A stretch of DNA of 64,000 nucleotides. Source: Trichomonas vaginalis G3. Its lineage: Eukaryota > Parabasalia > Trichomonadida > Trichomonadidae. The stretch's first letter is position 1. Each line of letters starts with the position of its first letter. Both the position numbers and the translations under genes were made by a program. This document shows, in pieces, positions 29,856-38,024 of this stretch. The notes below the pieces were generated by a model, which was not told the DNA's origin, did not search any database, and saw only the letters and a list, made by a program, of their open reading frames with translations. The stretch is from contig NC_067207.1 in NCBI RefSeq assembly GCF_026262505.1, positions 8,834,082 to 8,898,081 on the forward strand, written 5' to 3'.

Positions 29856-30300
29856 AAAAGGATAACTTCTGGCCCAACAATTGTGAGAATTATTTTTAAA
29901 TTGAGAAAAAAATTAAAAAATCTTGCAAAAATAATGTTTCATAATATTAACACTATTTCATAACAGGGCACAAATACTATCAATTTTTTGTGAATATTAT
30001 ATTTGACATAAATGAGTCCGCGGTAATTCAAAAATTCAAAGAAAATCAGAAACCTTGGCAGAATCATTGTAGAACGCATGGTTCAATAGTAATTCCGCCT
30101 TAAATTAATACTATATGCAATAGTTATTAGAATAGAATAGAGGTTCACATCAATCATTTGATTTTCCATGAATTTCAATCTGAAATATAATAAATATCAA
30201 TAATTTAACTATAAAATCAGAATAAATGTATCAATAAACTGATTGACAATAAGTTTTAAACTTGATATAAGCAGAATAACCTTCAAGGAAATTAAATTTC
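29856..30300. other. Divergent intergenic region
   Basis: AT-rich. Just upstream of the P0 frame a stretch of about 30 codons is open in another frame, but it has no support. Confidence 0.4.
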
Positions 30301-30310
30301 AAAAAGTGTC
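30301..30310 (+). promoter_or_regulatory. AAAAAGTGTC motif upstream of the coiled-coil gene
   Basis: The motif lies 17 bases before the ATG at 30327, the same arrangement as before the DOCK gene. Confidence 0.4.
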
Positions 30311-30326
30311 AGGTGCACGTTTATTA

Positions 30327-31436
30327 ATGACTTTGATTAGCAAATGGCAGGAAAAGGCAAAGAGTTTAACGTTAGAACTTATCCAGAAGGAAATGGAATA
30401 TAATAAAATCGCAGAGAGTACAGATAATGTAATTCAACAACTCGAAAATGACATAAATTCTGCTCAAAAAGAAATAAAGAATAAAGAAAATCAAATACAA
30501 GAAAAGAAGGATGAAATACTGGCATTGGAATCTTCGATTCAAATGCTTTCTACCAATTATGATAAAATTTCACAAAAAATACAAAATGAAGATCAACAAT
30601 TTAATGCTGTTAGCGAAGCATTACATCGCAATTTCCAATCAAATGAAGCAATAGATGAATATCTTAAAAGTAAAGATGAAGAAATTGTTTCAAAAATTCC
30701 TTTCGAAAAATTATCTCAAATGAATTACATCGTTGGGCTATTAGCCAAAATTATTAGTTTACAAAAGAATTGTCAAAAGAAACAAAAAGAAATCGACGAA
30801 AGAAAACAGTTCTATCAGAAATTAGAAATATTAAACGCTCTTCAAAAGAAACAGAGTGTCTTAAAGAACCAATGGGATGCAATAAGCGCAGAAATCGAAA
30901 AGAGTGCCAAAGAAAAAGAACAATACGAGAAACTCAAAGAACAATTTGCTTTACTCCAGAAACAAGGAAAAATGGAGCACAACGAGCGCGAAGAACAAGG
31001 GAAAAACCAAAAGCAAGCTTTGATCGAAGAAAGAGATTCTCTTCTTACCAAACAGAGAGATCTTGAAAACCAATTAAATGATATAAAATCAAAGTTCCCG
31101 AAATTAGTAAGTGATTCTCAAGCCGAAGTTGACCAGATATACGAACATATTACCCAGCAAGAAAAACAAATTGCTGAACTTAAAGAAAAAATCCAAATTG
31201 CTAAGAATGCTATTGATTCAAGAAAGAATATAGAAACAATGACAGACACAATTCCACAGACAACGCGACCCGTTGCATCACAAACTCAAAAGAATCAGCC
31301 AATTCTTGGAATTGAAACAGAATCTTTCGAGAAAGCATTAGATTTGAATTTAGACTTTGGCACAGACGATAAATCAGAAATATTTAGCGTTCTTGATGGC
31401 TTACTAGAACGTGCTAAAGAAATTTCATTGAAATGA
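30327..31436 (+). CDS. Long coiled-coil protein
   Basis: The protein is 369 residues from the first ATG; the frame opens 84 bases upstream with TTG only. Residues about 10-310 are almost continuous heptad-rich coiled coil (EIKNKENQIQEKKDEIL, RDSLLTKQRDLENQLNDIKS, ITQQEKQIAELKEKIQ). A short low-complexity linker follows, then an acidic tail ending FGTDDKSEIFSVLDGLLERAKEISLK. It has no globular domain and no membrane segment. Similar rods are common in intraflagellar-transport and basal-body proteins, but no family can be named. The frame is intact and converges on the PMT-like gene. Confidence 0.65.
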   Translation: MTLISKWQEKAKSLTLELIQKEMEYNKIAESTDNVIQQLENDINSAQKEIKNKENQIQEKKDEILALESSIQMLSTNYDKISQKIQNEDQQFNAVSEALHRNFQSNEAIDEYLKSKDEEIVSKIPFEKLSQMNYIVGLLAKIISLQKNCQKKQKEIDERKQFYQKLEILNALQKKQSVLKNQWDAISAEIEKSAKEKEQYEKLKEQFALLQKQGKMEHNEREEQGKNQKQALIEERDSLLTKQRDLENQLNDIKSKFPKLVSDSQAEVDQIYEHITQQEKQIAELKEKIQIAKNAIDSRKNIETMTDTIPQTTRPVASQTQKNQPILGIETESFEKALDLNLDFGTDDKSEIFSVLDGLLERAKEISLK

Positions 31437-31797
31437 TTTTAATCTTTATTTGTTTGTATAAAATATTGTATTTCTAACAAAAACACGTCATTTTTAAATG
31501 GAAATCTTACTAGAAAGCCGAATTTATTAGTGAAATAAAATAATTTGCACTCATTTTCATGGTCTAAGTCTCCATAACCTACACTCATGCAGAAAATTGA
31601 TAGGTCTCTGCCAGAAAATTTGAGTCCGAGGTATAATTTGGGGGAATTAAATTAATATTCACTAAGCAAAAATAATTTAGAAAAATTTAGAAAATCGAAA
31701 CCTGTAAAATAGTTTTTTATTAGCTTAGTATCGAAATAAACAAGGTTTAGTTATAACTTTTAAAAAATCAAATAAATTAAACTATTATTTATATTAT
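31437..31797. other. Convergent intergenic region
   Basis: The 3' flanks of the coiled-coil and PMT-like genes. AT-rich; nothing recognised. Confidence 0.5.
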
Positions 31798-33237
31798 TTA
31801 TTTCGCAAAGTAAGGCGTGAAGCGCTTATTAAAGTTCTCATATCCATAAACAAGTGGTGCCCAGAGGATGAAGACAAAGGCGGAAGATGCAATCAGGAAT
31901 GCGGTTAAGAAACCCGATACCTGTTCCGAAAACTCAGAATCGAGGGAGAGAGCAAGACCACAAATACCGAATAACAGGGGAACCTCGAAATCTGGGAGTC
32001 CTCTCTCTGATGTCTTGAAAATGAATACACACAATGAAATAAAGAAGCCGCAGTACATGAGGGATGACTGTTTCCTGATACGCATTGCGAAAAGCATATT
32101 TAGAACTTGAATCAAAGCTAATACGGAAATTGACCACCAAACAGGGACATTTCCGAAAATTGCAACAGTTCTGCCAAGCTGTGTCCATAATACTTTCCAC
32201 GGACAAGCCATAATTGGCCAGGAAAGGAAGTTGACGAAATTAGATCTTCTTAAGTGGAGTCTGAAGGATTTATGAATAATTTCGAGTGCGAAAAGAGGTA
32301 CTTGCAAGTGGTTGATGTGGAGAGGAGCGTCGTGAGCAGAAAGAGACTGTTGATATTTCAAAGATAAGCCAATTGACTGTGAAGACTCGCGAGGAAGCAA
32401 AATGACATGTGTTATGAATGACAAATACAATATAATTAAAGCAAAGAAGGTTGTAGTAAAAATTGGAGATAATTTCTTAAATGTGAAATAATTGAAGAAA
32501 CAAACGAAAATTAGAATGGCAATGCAATTCCAATCTGATGCTAATGATAATCCAACAAAGACTGTCTGTGCAATGTAGCAGATTTGATAAGAAGTTGACT
32601 GATATTCGAAATGTCTCATAAAAGCTGTAGCAAAAATGGCCAAAGCAACAAACAACTGGATGAATCCATCTGTAGAAATGTTTCTAGCAAGGCCAATTAA
32701 TGTGAAATCGAACATTGTGAATAAACCAGCGGCGAATGAAGAAATTGTACTTCCTCCTAATAATCTGACAATGAAAAATGAAAGAGGAATAACTGTTGCT
32801 GAGAAGAATGCTGATGGACTACGAAGAGCAACGTATTCCATTGTTGGGAAAGTAAAATTGGGTTCTGAATATGGTGGTTTGTAAACTTGCTTGTATTGAG
32901 AGAATGATGAAATTCCAGCAAGCATAATTTCGCTCATTGGTGGCTGAGAAGGCATAAAGAATGATCCATTAAGGTATGAATTTATGTAAGTAACTTGTCT
33001 TTCTTCATTTAGTGTGAAATGACGAGGATATTGGATAATCCAGAATCTCGAGAAAATGCCTGCCATGACTAAAACGAAAAGGCAGAAAGCATCATAACCA
33101 TTCCAATCTAAGAAATCCTTTTCTTCCTCTTCAACTTGGACTTCTTCGATCTTTGACTCATTTTTAGTCCGAGTTTCATTCGTTGAATGTTCTTGGTTTT
33201 GAACATCTATCTTAACAGGTTCTGTATTTCTCAGCAT
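31798..33237 (-). CDS. PMT-like (GT39/GT-C fold) polytopic membrane protein
   Basis: The protein is 479 residues. An acidic cytosolic N-terminus (about 1-45) precedes about nine hydrophobic segments. The order and spacing match the protein O-mannosyltransferase fold: a first membrane helix (FCLFVLVMAGIFSRFWII), a loop with LNEERQVTYINSYLNGSFF and a PP motif (SQPPMSEIML), then YVALRSPSAFFSATVIPLSFFIVRLLGGS and FTMFDFTLIGLARNISTDG. In PMTs the loop carries a DE catalytic pair; here that position reads NE. The MIR domain found in the lumenal loop of fungal and animal PMTs is absent. It may be a divergent dolichol-sugar-dependent transferase of the ER, or a non-catalytic relative. No damage is visible. 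Confidence 0.65.
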   Translation of the reverse strand: MLRNTEPVKIDVQNQEHSTNETRTKNESKIEEVQVEEEEKDFLDWNGYDAFCLFVLVMAGIFSRFWIIQYPRHFTLNEERQVTYINSYLNGSFFMPSQPPMSEIMLAGISSFSQYKQVYKPPYSEPNFTFPTMEYVALRSPSAFFSATVIPLSFFIVRLLGGSTISSFAAGLFTMFDFTLIGLARNISTDGFIQLFVALAIFATAFMRHFEYQSTSYQICYIAQTVFVGLSLASDWNCIAILIFVCFFNYFTFKKLSPIFTTTFFALIILYLSFITHVILLPRESSQSIGLSLKYQQSLSAHDAPLHINHLQVPLFALEIIHKSFRLHLRRSNFVNFLSWPIMACPWKVLWTQLGRTVAIFGNVPVWWSISVLALIQVLNMLFAMRIRKQSSLMYCGFFISLCVFIFKTSERGLPDFEVPLLFGICGLALSLDSEFSEQVSGFLTAFLIASSAFVFILWAPLVYGYENFNKRFTPYFAK

Positions 33238-33494
33238 TTAATTTTTTTTGGAATGTTTAACATTTGTAAGGGATAATGTAAGAAATAGAGATATACTTCA
33301 AGAGAGAAAAATATATACAATCATGAAGAAAACATAACCAGATAACTAATACATTATAAAAACAAAAATTACCGAATTTCGAATTTGAAATTTCAAAATT
33401 TTTAAAGAGAAACAATACTTTTTGGCTAATAAATTAGTTATGAAAAACTATAGACATATTTAGAATTAATAAAATTAAGAAAAATAAAATAAAT

Positions 33495-34979
33495 TTAATT
33501 AAATGAATGAACAACTTCTTTGATTTCTTCAGCGAATGCTTGAAAAGCATCCTGATCTCCAGACTGCATTTCGAGTGCAATTGTTGCCCAGCCAACTTCT
33601 CTGAAGATCATTGTAATCATGATATACAAATCGTCGTGTTGGCAATTAACGATGAGATTGTTATCGTTAGGGAATAAGAACATGCAATTCAAATCAACAA
33701 GCTTTGCCTGTATAGCAGCCATGAGGACTTCTGGATCAGTACTTACTGGTTCGAATTCAATAACTGTGTTTGTAATAACACCAACATCGACATTTGCCCA
33801 TGATTTATCAACGAATGAGTAGAAATCTGGTGATCCTGGTGAAGGAACTTTTGGTCTTCTGAAGAAAGCGTCGTTTGTATGAAGAGATCCGACTGGAGCC
33901 ATCATACGAGGAGTCATCATGAAGCGTTCCTCGTCTGGTAATGGTTCTGATGGTATTCCATCCCATGGAAGGCTCTTAACATCAAGCTGCGATGTAAGTA
34001 AGTAGTAAAACATTTTCGCATCTGTGGCTCCTGGTGAAACAAGCTCTTGCATGATGGCTTCATCGGATGGATAACCGATATTCCTGAGAACTGGGAAGTA
34101 CTGCTTGTCGACTTCCGCTTCTGAGATGGGATCTTGTGTATTCGGAAGAGGTAATGGTATTGGAACAACGTAAGTTTCAGGACAGAAGAGGCGGAATGCT
34201 TCTGATTCTTTGATCTCTTTCATTGTAATGCGAGAGTTGACGTCGACGGTTAACATCTTAGCAATAAGTGTACGAATGCAGAATGGCTGAAATTCGGGCA
34301 TGATATAGTGTCCGGATTTGACTTTGCTGAGAAGATTGCGAATCGATGGGTCATCAAATGGAAGACGGCCGGCAAGCAAAGCATATAAGATAACGCCGCA
34401 ACTCCAGATATCCGCTTTACGACCATCATATGCAAGACCACGGATAACTTCGGGAGCCGCATAGTGTGGTGAGCCACATGACGTTTCTGCAATTTTATCT
34501 GGCATCCATCTGGCAAATCCAAAATCTGCGATCTTAATGTGATCGGATTTGTCAAGAAGAATGTTTTCTGGTTTAAGATCACGATGGCAGATCATATGCT
34601 GGTGAAGATAATCGATACCATAGATAATCTGCCTAAACATTTTCATGGCAACCTCGGGAGAGAACCTTCCTCTTGAAACAAGGTAGTCGAAAAGCTCACC
34701 ATGCTCGGCGTATTCCAAGACTATATACATATGGTGAGGTGATTCGAGAACTTCGATCAGCTTGAGCAAGTGAGGGTGATCTAGGAGCCTCATCAAGGCA
34801 ACTTCTCTACGAATCTTTCTTTGCAAATCTGGCTTAACCTCAAAGGCTGACTTTTTAATAATTTTAATAGCAACAAGCTTTCCGTCTGTTGTATCCTCGG
34901 CAAGCTTTACTTTGGCTGTAGTTCCGGAACCTAGTGTACGAATAACGTTATATTTTCCAATCTTTGTCTGCGATTCCAT
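33495..34979 (-). CDS. BRSK/SAD-like CAMKL serine/threonine protein kinase
   Basis: The protein is 494 residues from the ATG at 34979; 15 upstream in-frame residues open only with TTG. The kinase domain covers residues 9-265, with glycine loop GSGTTAKV (17-24), K39 in VAIK, HRDLKPEN (132-139), DFG (152-154) and activation segment ETSCGSPHYAAPE, with T166 as the likely LKB1-type site. GRKADIWSCGVILYALLAGRLPF completes the AMPK-related signature, closest to BRSK/SAD kinases. A UBA-like helix bundle follows (VLRNIGYPSDEAIMQEL). The C-terminus (WATIALEMQSGDQDAFQAFAEEIKEVVHSF) resembles a KA1 or KA1-like autoinhibitory domain. All catalytic residues are present. A TCATAA initiator-like site lies about 12 bases before the ATG. 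Confidence 0.9.
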   Translation of the reverse strand: MESQTKIGKYNVIRTLGSGTTAKVKLAEDTTDGKLVAIKIIKKSAFEVKPDLQRKIRREVALMRLLDHPHLLKLIEVLESPHHMYIVLEYAEHGELFDYLVSRGRFSPEVAMKMFRQIIYGIDYLHQHMICHRDLKPENILLDKSDHIKIADFGFARWMPDKIAETSCGSPHYAAPEVIRGLAYDGRKADIWSCGVILYALLAGRLPFDDPSIRNLLSKVKSGHYIMPEFQPFCIRTLIAKMLTVDVNSRITMKEIKESEAFRLFCPETYVVPIPLPLPNTQDPISEAEVDKQYFPVLRNIGYPSDEAIMQELVSPGATDAKMFYYLLTSQLDVKSLPWDGIPSEPLPDEERFMMTPRMMAPVGSLHTNDAFFRRPKVPSPGSPDFYSFVDKSWANVDVGVITNTVIEFEPVSTDPEVLMAAIQAKLVDLNCMFLFPNDNNLIVNCQHDDLYIMITMIFREVGWATIALEMQSGDQDAFQAFAEEIKEVVHSFN

Positions 34980-35342
34980 TTTAGATTTATGAGATTTTAA
35001 TTTTGAAGCGGATTTAATCGTCAATTCATCTCAATTTTGTCAAAAATTTATAAAGAAATTTTACACCATTTGAGGCTTGAATTTATGAAATATAGGCTTT
35101 CCATCTTATGGAGATTAAAATTCATAGGTTAAAATCTGCGCGGTAAAAATAAACGATGAAATTCAATTTAAATTTACAAAATTTGCGATTGTTTTATCTA
35201 CAAAAGTGACAGTAAATTGAGAATTTTTTTCCGATTAAGTCAGAATTCATAAGATTTGCAAGAATAAATGGAATGGTTCTGCCTATTTTATCCTATATGA
35301 ATCTCTTTTCTCTCCAGAGCGATCATTGATTGGAGTAGGGGT
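34980..35342. other. Upstream region of the BRSK-like gene
   Basis: AT-rich, with an isolated AAAAGTGAC near 35204. It ends where the repeat island begins. Confidence 0.5.
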
Positions 35343-35359
35343 AATTTTAGCTAAAAGTG

Positions 35360-35395
35360 ACACACCCATGAAGTGTGTGATTACCGATCGGTAAT
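35360..35395. repeat. Hairpin and 16-bp palindrome next to the left inverted repeat
   Basis: ACACAC/GTGTGT with a seven-base loop (35360-35378) is followed directly by the perfect palindrome ATTACCGATCGGTAAT (35380-35395). Both sit just inside the left 20-bp inverted repeat. They could be protein-binding sites of a transposon end. Confidence 0.5.
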
Positions 35396-35465
35396 TTCGA
35401 CAGTTTAGAATTTAAAATTTTTTATGGAACTGTTGCGAGTTTCATAAAGAATTTAAGGAATATAA

Positions 35466-35590
35466 GCAAAGATTTGAATCAAAATCTTAGACCTAAGCCG
35501 ATCGCTTCGCTCGCGGCTTCCGCGAATTACAGATCAGCAAAGATTTGAATCAAAATCTTCGAACTAAGCCGCTCGCTTAGCTCGCGGCTT
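35466..35590. repeat. Two direct copies of a double-hairpin unit, 71-bp period
   Basis: Each copy (35466-35519 and 35537-35590) has AAGATTT...AAATCTT followed by AAGCCG...CGGCTT, that is an AT hairpin and a GC-rich hairpin in tandem. The GC-rich part stands out strongly from the AT-rich surroundings. The copies differ at a few positions. Confidence 0.7.
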
Positions 35591-35599
35591 TCTTTATTA

Positions 35600-35895
35600 T
35601 TTTAAATTTGCATATTTCCATCAAAAGTTCATAAGGTAAAAAATTTCGTTTATATTATTGCAAAATAAAATCTTCATTATCAAAATAATATTAAATGATA
35701 ATATAATATAATTTATAAACAACTATTATTTAATAAAGTTTAATTGCCAAGGTTCATCTAATTTTTTGATTTTTAATGTTTTATGAATTTTATTTATCAT
35801 GTATATATCTAATGAAGATTATATATGTAGAAGATAAGTACCTTAATATGTACGTAAAAATTAATGAAATTTATTTTGAATGTAGAACCGAGCAA
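35600..35895. other. AT-rich spacer inside the repeat island
   Basis: No coding frame or repeat seen between the double hairpins and the 148-bp array. Confidence 0.5.
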
Positions 35896-35899
35896 TTTT

Positions 35900-37103
35900 C
35901 AAATTTTGTGCTTTTTTTGAATTTTCTCGATACCAGATAAGTTGTGTTGGCTAAATAATATATGGATACAATGTGTCTTATAGATGAATATATGCACAAA
36001 GTTTAAGAGGCCATTTTCTTTCAGAAACCGAGATTTGTGAATTTTTTCAAATTTTGTGCTTTTTTTGAATTTTCTCGATACCAGATAAGTTGTGTTGGCT
36101 AAATAATATATGGATACAATGTGTCTTATAGATGAATATATGCACAAAGTTTAAGAGGCCATTTTCTTTCAGAAACCGAGATTTGTGAATTTTTCAAATT
36201 TTGTGCTTTTTTTGAATTTTCTCGATACCAGATAAGTTGTGTTGGCTAAATAATATATGGATACAATGTGTCTTATAGATGAATATATGCACAAAGTTTA
36301 AGAGGCCATTTTCTTTCAGAAACCGAGATTTGTGAATTTTTTCAAATTTTGTGCTTTTTTGAATTTTCTCGATACCAGATAAGTTGTGTTGGCTAAATAA
36401 TATATGGATACAATGTGTCTTAATAGATGAATATATGCACAAAGTTTAAGAGGCCATTTTCTTTCAGAAACCGAGATTTGTGAATTTTTTCAAATTTTGT
36501 GCTTTTTTTGAATTTTCTCGATACCAGATAAGTTGTGTTGGCTAAATAATATATGGATACAATGTGTCTTATAGATGAATATATGCACAAAGTTTAAGAG
36601 GCCATTTTCTTTCAGAAACCGAGATTTGTGAATTTTTTCAAATTTTGTGCTTTTTTTGAATTTTCTCGATACCAGATAAGTTGTGTTGGCTAAATAATAT
36701 ATGGATACAATGTGTCTTATAGATGAATATATGCACAAAGTTTAAGAGGCCATTTTCTTTCAGAAACCGAGATTTGTGAATTTTTTCAAATTTTGTGCTT
36801 TTTTTGAATTTTCTCGATACCAGATAAGTTGTGTTGGCTAAATAATATATGGATACAATGTGTCTTATAGATGAATATATGCACAAAGTTTAAGAGGCCA
36901 TTTTCTTTCAGAAACCGAGATTTGTGAATTTTTTCAAATTTTGTGCTTTTTTTGAATTTTCTCGATACCAGATAAGTTGTGTTGGCTAAATAATATATGG
37001 ATACAATGTGTCTTATAGATGAATATATGCACAAAGTTTAAGAGGCCATTTTCTTTCAGAAACCGAGATTTGTGAATTTTTTCAAATTTTGTGCTTTTTT
37101 TGA
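35900..37103. repeat. 148-bp tandem repeat, eight full copies plus a partial ninth
   Basis: Units begin (at CAAATTTTGTGC) at 35900, 36048, 36195, 36343, 36491, 36639, 36787 and 36935, with a truncated ninth from 37083. The period is 148 bp, once 147 by loss of a T. Copies are nearly identical: differences are single bases in T-runs and one extra A near 36423. The minus-strand translations of the units are artefacts. The high identity means recent amplification or ongoing homogenisation. The last unit breaks off just before the transposase start. Confidence 0.97.
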
Positions 37104-37185
37104 TATTGAAATTTCATTTCATTTTTTTGATGCATATCGATGCACCATGCAAACTTAAAGAAAGGCTATCTTATATAGATGCTGT

Positions 37186-38024
37186 AATGCATGAAAATTC
37201 GGTTCACTTCATTTTTGACACTTTACATATCGGATGTATTATCTAAGAATTATATTATAAAATAATAATTTTGTGTTTTATAAGTTTATTTGTATAAATT
37301 GATTCAAAAAAAATGGAAAGACAAGAAGTGGATCTGCCAAATGAAAATCAGATTTATAGTTTTAGAGAGTTACATACATGAAATATGAAAATTGAACTTT
37401 GTATAAGGAATTGTTGGCTATGATGTACTGATCATGAATCAGTACATCATAGCCAACAATTCCTTCGCAAACAGCGGGAAACTTTGTCTGAATAGTTTAA
37501 CATTCAGACAAAGTTTCCCGCTGTCAGAGAGGGAATGGAAGGGTAAGAGGTATATATTCATAATGTATACCTCTTACCCTTCCATTCCCTCGAGAAAGTT
37601 CAAAAACTTGGGTGCAATCAGTTCTGATTGCACCCAAGTTTTGAACTTTGTATAAGGAATTGTTGGCTATGATGTACTGATCATGAATCAGTACATCATA
37701 GCCAACAATTCCTTCCCAAACAACCCGAAATTTGTCTGATTCCACACTAATTTTATTAATTTATCTAAACTTTTATCCTCGTCTACAATTTAATCATCAA
37801 TAATTATCTCTTGTTCTATTTCACTATTATATATATATATATTTATATGATTTGATTTAAAAAAAATAAATAAATAAATTAATAAATCATTTACTCAAAT
37901 ATATCAAAAGTTTTATTTTTATATATAAAGATAACTACTTTTAAAAAAAATACCCTATATATTTTTGCCATGTAAACTTGTCACTTTTGTCAGAAGTGAA
38001 GTGAACCGAATTTTCATGCACAAC
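37186..38024. mobile_element. Nested 839-bp non-autonomous MULE-like element with five tandem hairpins
   Basis: Perfect 24-bp terminal inverted repeats lie at 37188-37211 and 37997-38020 (core GAAAATTCGGTTCACTTC). They are flanked by a 9-bp imperfect target duplication, AGATGCTGT (37177-37185) and AGATGCTAT (38025-38033). Leaving the element and one duplication out restores the reading frame of the surrounding transposase across IDAMKAV, which fixes the borders. A 9-bp duplication is typical of Mutator-like elements. The interior codes for nothing but holds a cluster of long hairpins (37405-37714) and an AT-rich right half. Confidence 0.88.
37405..37714. repeat. Cluster of five long near-perfect hairpins
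   Basis: H1 37405-37465: 28-bp perfect stem, 5-base loop. H2 37471-37524: 23-bp stem, 8-base loop. H3 37529-37591: 26-bp stem, 11-base loop. H4 37595-37649: about 27-bp stem with one bulged A, 2-base loop. H5 37654-37714 repeats H1 exactly, 249 bases downstream. A single degenerate arm of H2 follows H5. Hairpins are separated by only 3-6 bases. Either strand, if transcribed, would fold into a row of pre-miRNA-sized stems; equally this may be fold-back transposon structure. Confidence 0.9.

Noticed and set aside
35899-37034. Series of identical 82-codon minus-strand frames
   Set aside because: They are translations of the 148-bp satellite; two unit lengths give each frame. No coding signature.
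35900-37103. CRISPR array
   Set aside because: Repeats are contiguous without unique spacers, the unit is 148 bp, and the context is eukaryotic.
37434-37745. Overlapping 73-codon frames on both strands
   Set aside because: They arise from the hairpin arms, which translate to mirror-related peptides. Not genes.
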